The notes: a model not told the origin generated them from the sequence alone. 9,600 nt of DNA from an uncultured Pyrinomonas sp. (GCA_937135995.1 CAKZOF010000089.1:1-9600); one strand, 5' to 3'; shown: positions 1 through 7,152, counted from the stretch's first letter. Program-made: numbers and translations.

Positions 1-1867
1 CCTTGGCGATGTCCTGTTTGGCGCGAACCATACCCTCGACCACCGGATCGACAGCTTCGAGATGGCTCGGGTTGGGCGAAACGGTCAAACGAACCTGTCG
101 CCCGTCGGCTGTTTCGCGCACGCCGGTCGCGCCTTGATGATATTTGACATCGCCTTCGTCAGCCGGGAAGTTCGGGTGAACCGATCCTTCGAAGGCGACG
201 AAGATCCGTTCGCAGAAGCGTCCGATGACGTTGGCCAGCACGTTCAAACGCCCGCGATGGGCCATGCCGATGGTGATATCTTCGACGCCACGGCGCGCCG
301 CGCCTTCGATCAGTTGGTCCAGCAGCGGAATGATCGTCTCCGTCCCTTCGAGCGAGAAACGCTTCTGGCCCAGATACTTCGTGTGCAGGAAACGCTCGAA
401 CTGCTCGGCGGAGATGAGCTTCCAGAGGATCTGCTTCTTGACCTCGACGGGCACGGGTTCGGGCGGCGCTTCCAACCGCTCCTGCAACCAGCGCTTCTGT
501 TCGAGGCTCTGGATGTGGCGATACTCGACGCCGATCGTGCCGCAGTAGGAGCGATGGAGCATGTCGAGGATCTGGCGCAAAGTCGCGCGCTCGACGCCGC
601 CCAACCCTCCGGTGACGAACTCGCGATCCAGATCCCAGATCGTCAGCCCGTAGGTTTCGATGTCAAGCTCCGGATGGTAGAGCACGGGCATCGCATGGAG
701 CGGATCGAGATCGGCGATCAGGTGGCCGCGAATGCGATAGGCGTTGATCAACTCGCGCACGCGCACCTGTTTGACCATCTGTTCGCGTTGATGCTCGGCA
801 TCGAAGATCGGCGGCAGACGATCGACCGACCAGCGCATCGGTTTATAAGGGATGCCGAGATCCGCGAAGATCTCTTGATAGAAATCGTGCTCGCCGAGCA
901 GCAGTTCGTGAATGCGAGCCAAGAACGCGCCCGATTCGGCCCCCTGAATGATGCGGTGGTCGTATGTGCTCGTGATGTTGATGACCTTGCTGATCGCCAG
1001 TTGCGACAGCAGTTCGGGCGCCATCGCTTGATACTCAGCCGGATACTCGATCGCGCCCGTGGCGATGATGACCGATTGACCGGCCATCAGGCGCGGCATG
1101 GATGCGACCGTGCCGATGGTGCCCGGATTGGTCAAGGAGACGGTGGTGCCTTGAAAATCGGCGACCTGGAGTTTACCGTCGCGCGCGCGACGGATGATGT
1201 CGTCGTAGGCGGCGAGAAACTCTGAAAAACGCATCGCGCCGACGTTCTTGATGTTCGGCACGACGAGCGAGCGCGTGCCGTCTTTGCGTTCTAGATCGAC
1301 GGCGATGCCGAGATTGATCTCGCGCCGACGGATGCGCGAAGGAACGCCGTTGACCACGGCATAAGCATCGTTCAGGCGTGGGAAGGCTTCGAGCGCGCGC
1401 ACGATGGCCCACGCGATCAAGTGCGTGTAAGAGGCTTTGCCACGCCCTTTCTGTTGCAGGTGGCGATTGATGATGAGTCGATTCTCTTCAAGGACCTTGA
1501 CGGGCACCTTCCGCTGCGAAGTGGCGGTCGGCACCGACAGGCTCGTCTCCATGTTCTCGACGATCTTCAGCGCCGGCCCGCGAATCGGCTCCGCTTCGCC
1601 TTCGATCGCCACCGTCGCGGCTGGCGCCGGCTTGAAGCTAGCGGGCGCGGAAGTCGCCGGCTTTTCCGCTGTCTCTGTTGCGCGTGCCGTTTCGCCGTCG
1701 AGGCCGAATTCGCTCAGTAGTTCGGTGAAATAGGTGCGCCACGATTCGTCCACCAAACTCGGGTTGCTTCGAAAACGGTTGAGCAGCGTTTCGACATAGG
1801 TGGCGTTGGCGCCGAAATGTTCTGCGATATATTCTGATAGATCCACGTTTCGTCCGTTTGGGTTCAT
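1..1867 (-). CDS. kgd: Kgd-type multifunctional 2-oxoglutarate decarboxylase / E1-E2 fusion (N-terminal 622 residues; 3' end outside window)
   Basis: This TCA-cycle enzyme is a thiamine-diphosphate 2-oxoglutarate decarboxylase/dehydrogenase E1 fused to a succinyltransferase-like E2 domain, in the cytosol. I translated the minus strand from ATG 1867. Residues 1-50 are the helical N-terminal segment of such E1 proteins, 51-118 an Ala/Pro/Thr-rich linker, and about 119-325 an E2 catalytic domain without a lipoyl domain, ending in DHRIIQG (303-309). Standard E2 enzymes have DHRxxDG; the Gln variant is, as I recall, the actinobacterial Kgd form. The E1 part follows, with GMAHRGRLNVL (534-544), GDVKYHQG (572-579) and SPNPSHLEAVDP (597-608). 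Related proteins are about 1200 residues, so roughly half is present. A GAGGA-like Shine-Dalgarno sits 10 nt before ATG 1867. An in-frame ATG at 1906 adds 13 residues but lacks one. The gene is divergent from the cluster at 2129. Confidence 0.92.
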   Translation of the reverse strand, partial: MNPNGRNVDLSEYIAEHFGANATYVETLLNRFRSNPSLVDESWRTYFTELLSEFGLDGETARATETAEKPATSAPASFKPAPAATVAIEGEAEPIRGPALKIVENMETSLSVPTATSQRKVPVKVLEENRLIINRHLQQKGRGKASYTHLIAWAIVRALEAFPRLNDAYAVVNGVPSRIRRREINLGIAVDLERKDGTRSLVVPNIKNVGAMRFSEFLAAYDDIIRRARDGKLQVADFQGTTVSLTNPGTIGTVASMPRLMAGQSVIIATGAIEYPAEYQAMAPELLSQLAISKVINITSTYDHRIIQGAESGAFLARIHELLLGEHDFYQEIFADLGIPYKPMRWSVDRLPPIFDAEHQREQMVKQVRVRELINAYRIRGHLIADLDPLHAMPVLYHPELDIETYGLTIWDLDREFVTGGLGGVERATLRQILDMLHRSYCGTIGVEYRHIQSLEQKRWLQERLEAPPEPVPVEVKKQILWKLISAEQFERFLHTKYLGQKRFSLEGTETIIPLLDQLIEGAARRGVEDITIGMAHRGRLNVLANVIGRFCERIFVAFEGSVHPNFPADEGDVKYHQGATGVRETADGRQVRLTVSPNPSHLEAVDPVVEGMVRAKQDIAK

Positions 1868-1947
1868 CTCGCCAGCGTCCTCGTGAACTTTCGCGGTAAT
1901 GTGCATGTCAAAGGCCAACCGCTTAAACTAATAGAGTAGCACTAACC

Positions 1948-1962
1948 GATGCAGATTGCATC
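1948..1962. promoter_or_regulatory. Interrupted palindrome, possible operator
   Basis: Two 6-bp perfect arms, GATGCA and TGCATC, flank the triplet GAT. The site lies in the divergent intergenic region, about 80 bp before the kgd start codon and about 130 bp before the rightward gene's putative transcription start. The geometry suits a dimeric DNA-binding regulator of kgd, but the arms are short and no regulator gene lies nearby. A chance palindrome is possible. Confidence 0.25.
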
Positions 1963-1991
1963 CAGAGAAGCGCATGGGGCGCGTGTGTAGC

Positions 1992-2021
1992 GATCTGGAC
2001 GGGAAGGCGCATTGTGGCTAA
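1992..2021 (+). repeat. 30-bp direct repeat, copy 1 (promoter-like module)
   Basis: This stretch, starting GATCTGGACGGGAAGGCGC, matches 2062-2091 at 27 of 30 positions with no gaps. The copies are exactly 70 bp apart. Copy 1 carries the same -35-like TGGACG (1996-2001), but its downstream hexamer is TAACTC, a worse -10 than in copy 2. It may be a decayed promoter or a duplicated regulator-binding site. I see no further copies in the window. Confidence 0.6.
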
Positions 2022-2061
2022 CTCGCTCCATGCCATGCCGCCATTATCGCCATCCGCTGTG

Positions 2062-2091
2062 GATCTGGACGGAAAGGCGCGTTGTCGCTAA
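2062..2091 (+). repeat. 30-bp direct repeat, copy 2 (promoter-like module)
   Basis: This is the second copy of the module at 1992-2021, differing at three positions (2073, 2081 and 2086). It overlaps a plausible sigma70 promoter for the Tat-signal protein gene. Both copies lie in non-coding DNA between divergent genes, which suggests regulatory duplication rather than a coding repeat. Confidence 0.6.
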
Positions 2092-2094
2092 TAT
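2066..2094 (+). promoter_or_regulatory. Putative sigma70-type promoter for the rightward cluster
   Basis: A TGGACG hexamer (2066-2071, 4 of 6 to the -35 consensus) is followed after exactly 17 nt by TAATAT (2089-2094, 4 of 6 to the -10). Transcription would start near 2101, leaving a leader of about 28 nt that carries the Shine-Dalgarno GGAG (2118-2121) of the gene starting at 2129. Position and spacing are good; the hexamers are only moderate. Confidence 0.4.
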
Positions 2095-2128
2095 CTTGGG
2101 CGCGAAAAACGCGAAGTGGAGACCTAGG

Positions 2129-2473
2129 ATGAAGAAGCGCAAGCGGCAGCGTGTGCAGCTCGAACGGAGACGTTTTGCGAAATCCGTAGCGGCGGCGCTG
2201 ATCTCAGCGCCGCTACTTACGACCCACCGCGGCGAGGCTCAGGCGAAACAGGCGGCGGCCACAGCTCAGAGTGCGCCTTCAACCGCGGCCAAAGCCTCAG
2301 CTCTTGTCGAGGCCTATGCGGAAGTTGCGCGCGCGCGCTTCGGCCAGCAGTTGACTTCTGAGGAGATGGATCGGTTGACGCGTGAACTCGATGGCTACGC
2401 GCGTTCGAGCGAACGACTGCGTGCATTCAAGCTGAAGAACAGCGACGAACCCGATTTCATCTTCCGCGCTTAA
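2129..2473 (+). CDS. Small Tat-signal protein, 114 aa, probable partner of the downstream amidase
   Basis: Start ATG 2129 is chosen because GGAG (2118-2121) lies 7 nt upstream and it opens directly onto a signal peptide. The frame is open back to 2012, but the extra 39 codons cross the promoter and repeat. Residues 1-15 are highly basic. The twin-arginine motif RRRFAK (13-18) precedes a hydrophobic stretch SVAAALISAPLL (19-30), and AQA (37-39) is a likely signal peptidase site. The mature part of about 75 residues has an Ala-rich linker, then amphipathic helices (about 57-100), then an acidic-aromatic tail ending DEPDFIFRA. No enzyme motif is visible. I recall short Tat proteins with this kind of tail beside amidase genes in acidobacterial genomes, so an accessory or escort role for the amidase is inferred. 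It is first in a same-strand cluster; the stop is 56 nt before the Uma2 start. Confidence 0.75.
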   Translation: MKKRKRQRVQLERRRFAKSVAAALISAPLLTTHRGEAQAKQAAATAQSAPSTAAKASALVEAYAEVARARFGQQLTSEEMDRLTRELDGYARSSERLRAFKLKNSDEPDFIFRA

Positions 2474-2529
2474 AAGGTTACGCGCTGTTGGCTTGATTAA
2501 CGAGAAGTACTTGTTAGGGAGCGAGAGCG

Positions 2530-3090
2530 ATGTCCGTGCAGATCGAGCGTCGTCATTTCACCGTCAGCGAATATCACCGTATGGCCGAGGCGGGCATTTT
2601 AACGGAAGACGATCGTGTGGAGTTGATCGACGGGGAGATCATCGAGATGGCACCAATCGGCGTGCGACATGCCGCGTGCGTCGCAAAGCTCGCTGAAGTG
2701 TTCAGCCGATATTTGCAGAGCGCGGCGATCATCTGGGTGCAGAATCCAGTTCGTTTGGATGAACGCTCGGAGCCGGAGCCGGACATTGCGCTTCTTCGGC
2801 GGCGCGAAGATTTCTACTCGCAAAGCGCTCCGACGCCTGAAGATGTCTTGTTGATCGTTGAGGTCGGAGATTCGTCAGTCGAGTATGATCGAAAGCTGAA
2901 AGTCCCGCTCTATGCGCGTGCAGGCGTCGTCGAAGTCTGGTTGATCGATCTTACGGAGAGCGTAATCGAAGTTTATGCACAACCGGTTGGTGGCGCATAC
3001 CAAGTTCTCAAACGTCTGAAATATGGCGATGCGCTCGCGCCGCAGGCTTTCCCTGATCTTCGCTTAGAAGTTGCCCAAATTTTGGCTTGA
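2530..3090 (+). CDS. Uma2 family (DUF820) PD-(D/E)XK nuclease-fold protein, 186 aa
   Basis: Full-length Uma2/DUF820 protein, a family with the restriction-endonuclease-like fold whose cellular role is generally unknown. It begins with the typical FTVSEYHRMAEAG helix (10-22) and then VELIDGEIIEM (30-40). The likely metal-site residues are E31, D85 in the EPEPD stretch, E111 in LLIVEVGDSS, and K124 in the DRKLKVPLYARAG segment (120-132). EVWLIDL (135-141) is the characteristic following strand. All expected acidic residues and the lysine are present, so it looks intact. ATG 2530 has GGGAG (2517-2521) 8 nt upstream. It lies between the Tat-signal protein and the amidase on the same strand. The family is often multicopy and scattered, so it may be an insertion into that gene pair. 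Endonuclease activity here is assumed from the fold. Confidence 0.9.
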   Translation: MSVQIERRHFTVSEYHRMAEAGILTEDDRVELIDGEIIEMAPIGVRHAACVAKLAEVFSRYLQSAAIIWVQNPVRLDERSEPEPDIALLRRREDFYSQSAPTPEDVLLIVEVGDSSVEYDRKLKVPLYARAGVVEVWLIDLTESVIEVYAQPVGGAYQVLKRLKYGDALAPQAFPDLRLEVAQILA

Positions 3091-3098
3091 CGAAAACC

Positions 3099-4508
3099 AT
3101 GCTTCCCGACACGATTCCGTTCGCTTCCGTGCGCGAGTTAGCCGAACAGATACGCGCGCGGCGGCTCTCGCCGGTTGAACTTGCGGAAATATATCTCGAT
3201 CGTTTAGAGAGTATCGGACCGCGGCTCGGAGCCGTGGTCACAGTGATGCGCGAGGCGGCTCTTGAAGAGGCGCGCGAGCGAGAGCGCGAGTTACGTCGTG
3301 GACGCTGGCGCGGGCCGCTGCACGGCATCCCATACGGCGCGAAGGATCTGCTCGCGACGCGCAACGCGCCGACGACGTGGGGCGCGGCGCCTTACAAAGA
3401 TCAACGCTTCGACTACGATGCGACGGTCATTCGCCGCCTGCGCGAGGCGGGTGCCGTGCTCGTGGCGAAGCTAGCGATGATCGAGCTTGCGGGCGGCATG
3501 GGTTACAACGAAGCGAGCGCTTCCTTCACTGGTCCATGTCGCACGCCGTGGAACTTGAACTACTGGAGCGGCGGCTCGTCTTCCGGGCCGGGCGCCGCGG
3601 TCGCCGCTGGACTCGTCGCCTTCGCCATCGGTTCGGAAACCTCTGGTTCGATCATCACACCGGCGGCTTTCTGTGGCGTTGCGGGTTTGCGCCCCACTTA
3701 CGGTCTGGTTTCGCGGCATGGGGCGATGGCCCTTTCGTGGACGCTCGATAAACTCGGCCCGATGTGCCGCACGGCGGACGACTGCGGTCTGGTACTTGCG
3801 GCGATCGCTGGACCGGACCCGCTCGATCCGACGACGCGCGATGTGAAATTCTCCTATCCGTTCCGGCGCCGCGCGATGCCGTTGCGGCGTTTGCGCATCG
3901 CCGTGATGAAGGATTCATACGAGAAAGCGCAGCGCGAGGTGCGCGAAAATTTCCTGCGCGCGCTCGACGTCCTCCGCCGCTTCGCCGCTGTCGAGATGGA
4001 TGTCGCGCTGCCAGACTTCCCATATGGTCCAGCGGTCGGGACGATCGTCGATGCCGAGGGCGCGAGCGCCTTTCGCGATCTGATCGAATCGGGGCGCGTG
4101 CGTGAACTAGCCTCGCCGCAAGGGCGCGTCGGCGGATACGCGGCTTCGCTCGTCACGGCGGTCGATTATCTTCACGCGATGCGAATGCGCGCGCCGATGC
4201 GTCGAGCGTGGGCCGCGATGTTCAGAAAGTACGACGTGCTCGTCGCGCCTTCGCGTGCGACCGTCGCTTATCCGATCGACAAGCCATTCGATCAAGCCTA
4301 TCCGGGCGTTGCCGCCACATCGCCGATCGGGGCGAGCAATTTAGTAGGCGTTCCGGCCATCTCGGTGCCGAACGGTTTCGGCCAGCACGGACTCCCGACG
4401 GGAATTCAGTTCATCGGTCCGGCGTTCAGCGAGAACCTTTTGATCGAACTTGCCCACCGCTATCAGCAAGCAACCGATTGGCACAGACGCCGCCCAAGGA
4501 TCGCTTGA
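3099..4508 (+). CDS. Amidase-signature family hydrolase, 469 aa
   Basis: Amidase-signature (AS) enzyme, hydrolysing a C-N amide bond with a Ser-cisSer-Lys triad; the substrate cannot be told. From ATG 3099, K82 lies in GAKDLL, S160 in SGGSSSGPGAAVAAG and the nucleophile S184 in GSETSGSI, followed by the FCGVAGLRPTYG strand. The Ser-Ser spacing of 24 matches that known for fatty acid amide hydrolase. It ends with the usual VGVPAISVPNGF and LPTGIQFIGP segments. No signal peptide or membrane anchor is visible. A TTG at 3087 in the same frame overlaps the Uma2 stop as TTGA and would add four residues. Neither start has a good Shine-Dalgarno, so translation is probably coupled to Uma2. It could be annotated as a GatA-like subunit, but no gatB or gatC is nearby, so a stand-alone amidase is favoured. 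Confidence 0.9.
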   Translation: MLPDTIPFASVRELAEQIRARRLSPVELAEIYLDRLESIGPRLGAVVTVMREAALEEARERERELRRGRWRGPLHGIPYGAKDLLATRNAPTTWGAAPYKDQRFDYDATVIRRLREAGAVLVAKLAMIELAGGMGYNEASASFTGPCRTPWNLNYWSGGSSSGPGAAVAAGLVAFAIGSETSGSIITPAAFCGVAGLRPTYGLVSRHGAMALSWTLDKLGPMCRTADDCGLVLAAIAGPDPLDPTTRDVKFSYPFRRRAMPLRRLRIAVMKDSYEKAQREVRENFLRALDVLRRFAAVEMDVALPDFPYGPAVGTIVDAEGASAFRDLIESGRVRELASPQGRVGGYAASLVTAVDYLHAMRMRAPMRRAWAAMFRKYDVLVAPSRATVAYPIDKPFDQAYPGVAATSPIGASNLVGVPAISVPNGFGQHGLPTGIQFIGPAFSENLLIELAHRYQQATDWHRRRPRIA

Positions 4509-4604
4509 AAGCGCATCGAAGCCGACACTGGTCAGTCACAAGCGAGGTCATTGAGGGCAAAACCGGCGATGAGTCGAGGAATAAACGTGCAGTGCGCGGC
4601 CGGT

Positions 4605-6611
4605 TCAGCGAAGTCCTATCTCCAGCAAGCGAGGAAGATCCAGAATCAGAGCCACGGTCCCATCGGGAAGTTCAGTTGCGCCGCTGATGCCGCGCCAATG
4701 CGCGGCGTGACGACCGAGGCTGCGGACCAGCACGTCGCTATGACCGTCCCACGCATCGACGGCGACCGCCACACGGCGCGCCTCCTCATGCTGCGGGTTC
4801 TTCCGCTGCGCGCGAGGGCGCGAGATGATGACCGAGACACGTTCGCCGCTGTTTTCCGTGGGCGATTGCGCAAGCAATTCGCGTAGATGTACGAACGGCA
4901 ATACTGCGCCGCGCCAGCGGATGACGCGCATCTCTCCGAGGCGTTCGATCTCGGTTGCGCGAATGAGGCCCGTTTCCACGATGTGGTTGGATGGCACGCA
5001 GTAGTAGTGGCCCATCGAGCGGACCACCAGCGAGGACAACAGCGTGAGCGTGGTCGGCAATACCATCTCGAACGTCGTTCCGCGCCCTGCTTCGCTCCAA
5101 ACATGCAGTTCGCCGCCAGCTTGCTCCACCGTTCGTTCGACCACATCGAGGCCAACGCCACGTCCGGAGATGTCCGAGATGGTCGCCGCCGTCGAGAATC
5201 CGGGACGAAAGATCAAGCGCAAGATCTGTTCCTGCGTCAAAGAATCGCTTTCGTCGATCAAGCCGCGTTCGATCGCCAGGCAACGTACGCGCTCGAGATC
5301 GATGCCTCGCCCATCGTCGCCGATGCGAACCACGATGCGACTGCCTTCGGATGCTGCTTCAATGGTGAGTTTGCCGCGCTCGCGCTTGTTCGCTTGCCGG
5401 CGTTGATCGCTCGGTTCGATGCCGTGATCAACAGCGTTGCGGACAAGATGCAGCAGCGGATCAGAGATCATGTCGGCGAGCGATTTGTCGAGTCGGACTT
5501 CTCCTCCGGAGATGTCGACTTCGATCTCTTTTTGTGCCGCGCGTGCCGTGGTGCGTGCGGTGCGGGCGGCGCGCTCCAGCGTTTGCGCAATCGGGACCAT
5601 GCGCAGCTCCACCAAACGCTCTTCCAGTTCGAGAAAACGACGGCGAAGACGTGTCGCACGAAGCTCCATCTCGACGTCGCCTTCGGCACGACGCAGAACT
5701 TCACCCAGCGTCGTCATCGTCTCGGTGAAAAGATCATGAAAGGTAAACACCATGTCGTCCAGTTCCTCGAGCGGCACACGAACCAGCGAAGAAGAGGACG
5801 GTGCGGCGAGGTTGGTTGCGGTGGCTGCTTTCGCCGCTCCTGATGAAACGTCTTCTGCCGGCGGTCGTTCAGCTTCGGTCGGCTTCTCAGTGGTGGGCTG
5901 CGAGCGCGCTGTGATGAGTTGCGCAGCGAATTTGGCCGTCGTCTCTTCGATGCTCTGACGGTCGCTTGCGCTCGCGTAGAGGATACGGAAGTTTATCTTC
6001 TCGGGCGAGCTAGCCTCGGTTCCGGGCACCGTCGCGATGACTTCGCCGCGTGCGCCGAGGGCTTCGCGCAACGCGCGGAACTGTTCGTCGAAGTCGGCGA
6101 GATCGAAATCGACACTGACGACGTAAAGCGTGGCACCTTCACGCGCGGCTTCGCGCAAGCTGTGCTGTTCGTACTCGTTGAGCGTTTGCGCCAGATCAGG
6201 CGGCAACGCGGCAAGCGGGTCTTCTGGGCGCGGCGTCGCAACGGACCGCAATCGGGCGATGAGGTCGTCGGCAGCGGGCACGGGTTCGTGTCGCGCTGCG
6301 CAGTCGAGCGCAACCGCCAGCGCTTGCGTCATCTGTTCGAATAAATCGAGCGCTTCGTCTTCGATCTCGATGCGCCCCGTGCGTGCGGCATCGAGCAACG
6401 ATTCGAATTCGTGTGCTAGGCGCGAGATGTCGGCAAAGCCGACGGCTGCGGAAGAGCCTTTGAGCGTGTGCGTGTGGCGGAAGATGCGCGCGAGAACTTC
6501 GCGCCGCTCGCTTCCGCGATGGCGCACGGTGCGAAGCGAGCCAATGTCTTTGTTGAGCGCTTCGATCAGCTCTTCGGCTTCGGCGAAGAAAATTTGCAGC
6601 AGTTCATCCAT
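4605..6611 (-). CDS. cheA: CheA-type chemosensory histidine kinase, 668 aa
   Basis: Cytosolic hybrid of HPt, kinase and CheW-like domains that autophosphorylates and passes phosphate to CheY-like regulators. The HPt domain (about 1-110) carries the phosphorylatable H48 in HTHTLKGSS. Residues 135-235 form an alpha/beta region in the P2-like position, and 236-275 a Thr/Ala/Ser/Pro-rich linker. Dimerisation helices span about 276-345. The ATPase domain (about 350-520) has N box HLVRNAVDHGIE (388-399), G1 DDGRGID (432-438), F box RPGFSTA (469-475) and G2 GRGVGLDVV (483-491). A CheW/P5 domain (521-668) has a charged insert near 598-612. All kinase boxes are intact. An in-frame TAG just upstream makes ATG 6611 the natural start, though its Shine-Dalgarno is weak. 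It starts 70 nt after the nusB stop. No cheW, cheY, cheB/R or receptor gene is in the window. Confidence 0.93.
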   Translation of the reverse strand: MDELLQIFFAEAEELIEALNKDIGSLRTVRHRGSERREVLARIFRHTHTLKGSSAAVGFADISRLAHEFESLLDAARTGRIEIEDEALDLFEQMTQALAVALDCAARHEPVPAADDLIARLRSVATPRPEDPLAALPPDLAQTLNEYEQHSLREAAREGATLYVVSVDFDLADFDEQFRALREALGARGEVIATVPGTEASSPEKINFRILYASASDRQSIEETTAKFAAQLITARSQPTTEKPTEAERPPAEDVSSGAAKAATATNLAAPSSSSLVRVPLEELDDMVFTFHDLFTETMTTLGEVLRRAEGDVEMELRATRLRRRFLELEERLVELRMVPIAQTLERAARTARTTARAAQKEIEVDISGGEVRLDKSLADMISDPLLHLVRNAVDHGIEPSDQRRQANKRERGKLTIEAASEGSRIVVRIGDDGRGIDLERVRCLAIERGLIDESDSLTQEQILRLIFRPGFSTAATISDISGRGVGLDVVERTVEQAGGELHVWSEAGRGTTFEMVLPTTLTLLSSLVVRSMGHYYCVPSNHIVETGLIRATEIERLGEMRVIRWRGAVLPFVHLRELLAQSPTENSGERVSVIISRPRAQRKNPQHEEARRVAVAVDAWDGHSDVLVRSLGRHAAHWRGISGATELPDGTVALILDLPRLLEIGLR

Positions 6612-6681
6612 TGCTTCGCGCTAGCAGTTGGCTGTGGGGTCGGCAAAGCAGGCGCTTTGTCGGCGGAAGACAGGCTCCGTT

Positions 6682-7152
6682 TCAGGCCGAGGCGGAACGC
6701 TCGTCGTCCTCGGTGTCGGGTTCGTCGGGACGCGGTTGCTCCAAGTCGAGATCGCGGCGAATGGCATCGAGAATGCCGTTGATGAATTGCGTGGCTTCGT
6801 AAGTGGAGAAGCGCCGTGCGATTTCGAGCGCCTCGTTGATGACGACGGCGCGTGGCGTCGGTTCGTAAAGGAATTCGTAAACGGCCAGACGCAGGATGTT
6901 GCGATCGACCACGGCCATGCGTTCGATGCGCCAGTGCTCGGCACGGCGGCGGATGCGCTCGTCCAGTTCCGGCAGGTGAGCCAGCACGCCCATTGCAAGC
7001 CGCGTCGCGAAATCGCGCGCTTCGTCATCCAGTTCCGGCTCGCCGAGTTCGGACCAGTAGGTCCGCACCAACTCGTCGGCGCGCGTTCTGGCGATGTCCG
7101 CTGCAAAGAGCATCTGCAAGGCGCATTCACGCGCCTTACGCCTCAAGCCCAT
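6682..7152 (-). CDS. nusB: Transcription antitermination protein NusB, 156 aa
   Basis: NusB is an all-helical RNA-binding protein that, with NusE (ribosomal protein S10), binds boxA RNA and supports antitermination of rRNA transcription. The sequence is collinear with the family: the N-terminal basic helix RRKARECALQMLFA (4-17) and the C-terminal segment with RNILRLAVYEFLY and PRAVVINEALEIARRF, then FINGILD. A charged tail rich in Asp, Glu and Pro (about 135-156) goes beyond the core fold. ATG 7152 gives a normal N-terminus, although no clear Shine-Dalgarno precedes it. It lies between ribH and cheA on one strand; ribH-nusB is a common bacterial order. The 150-nt gap to ribH holds a terminator-like hairpin, so nusB may be transcribed separately or by read-through. 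Confidence 0.95.
   Translation of the reverse strand: MGLRRKARECALQMLFAADIARTRADELVRTYWSELGEPELDDEARDFATRLAMGVLAHLPELDERIRRRAEHWRIERMAVVDRNILRLAVYEFLYEPTPRAVVINEALEIARRFSTYEATQFINGILDAIRRDLDLEQPRPDEPDTEDDERSASA

Noticed and set aside
62..1225. Long plus-strand open frame (387 codons) opposite kgd
   Set aside because: It is antisense to a clearly conserved 2-oxoglutarate dehydrogenase coding sequence; the protein shows no motifs and arises from high GC at third positions.
1888..1911. Perfect TTGACA on the minus strand just upstream of kgd as a -35 element
   Set aside because: No -10-like hexamer lies 16-18 nt downstream, and the transcript would start at or inside the kgd start region.
2012..2128. 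N-terminal extension of the Tat-signal protein from ATG 2012
   Set aside because: It would place 39 extra residues before the signal peptide, crosses the predicted promoter and repeat copy 2, and ATG 2129 has a better Shine-Dalgarno.
4562..4604. Inverted repeat ACCGGC/GCCGGT between the amidase and cheA stops as a bidirectional terminator
   Set aside because: The 6-bp arms are separated by 31 nt and there is no T-run on either strand.
4887..5843. Plus-strand open frame of 318 codons opposite cheA
   Set aside because: It lies fully antisense to the kinase core with all CheA boxes intact, has no recognisable domain and no ribosome-binding site.
6641..6662. Hairpin CAAAGC-AGGC-GCTTTG between nusB and cheA as a terminator
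   Set aside because: No U-run follows on the minus strand, and the stem is short; at most a leader hairpin of cheA.
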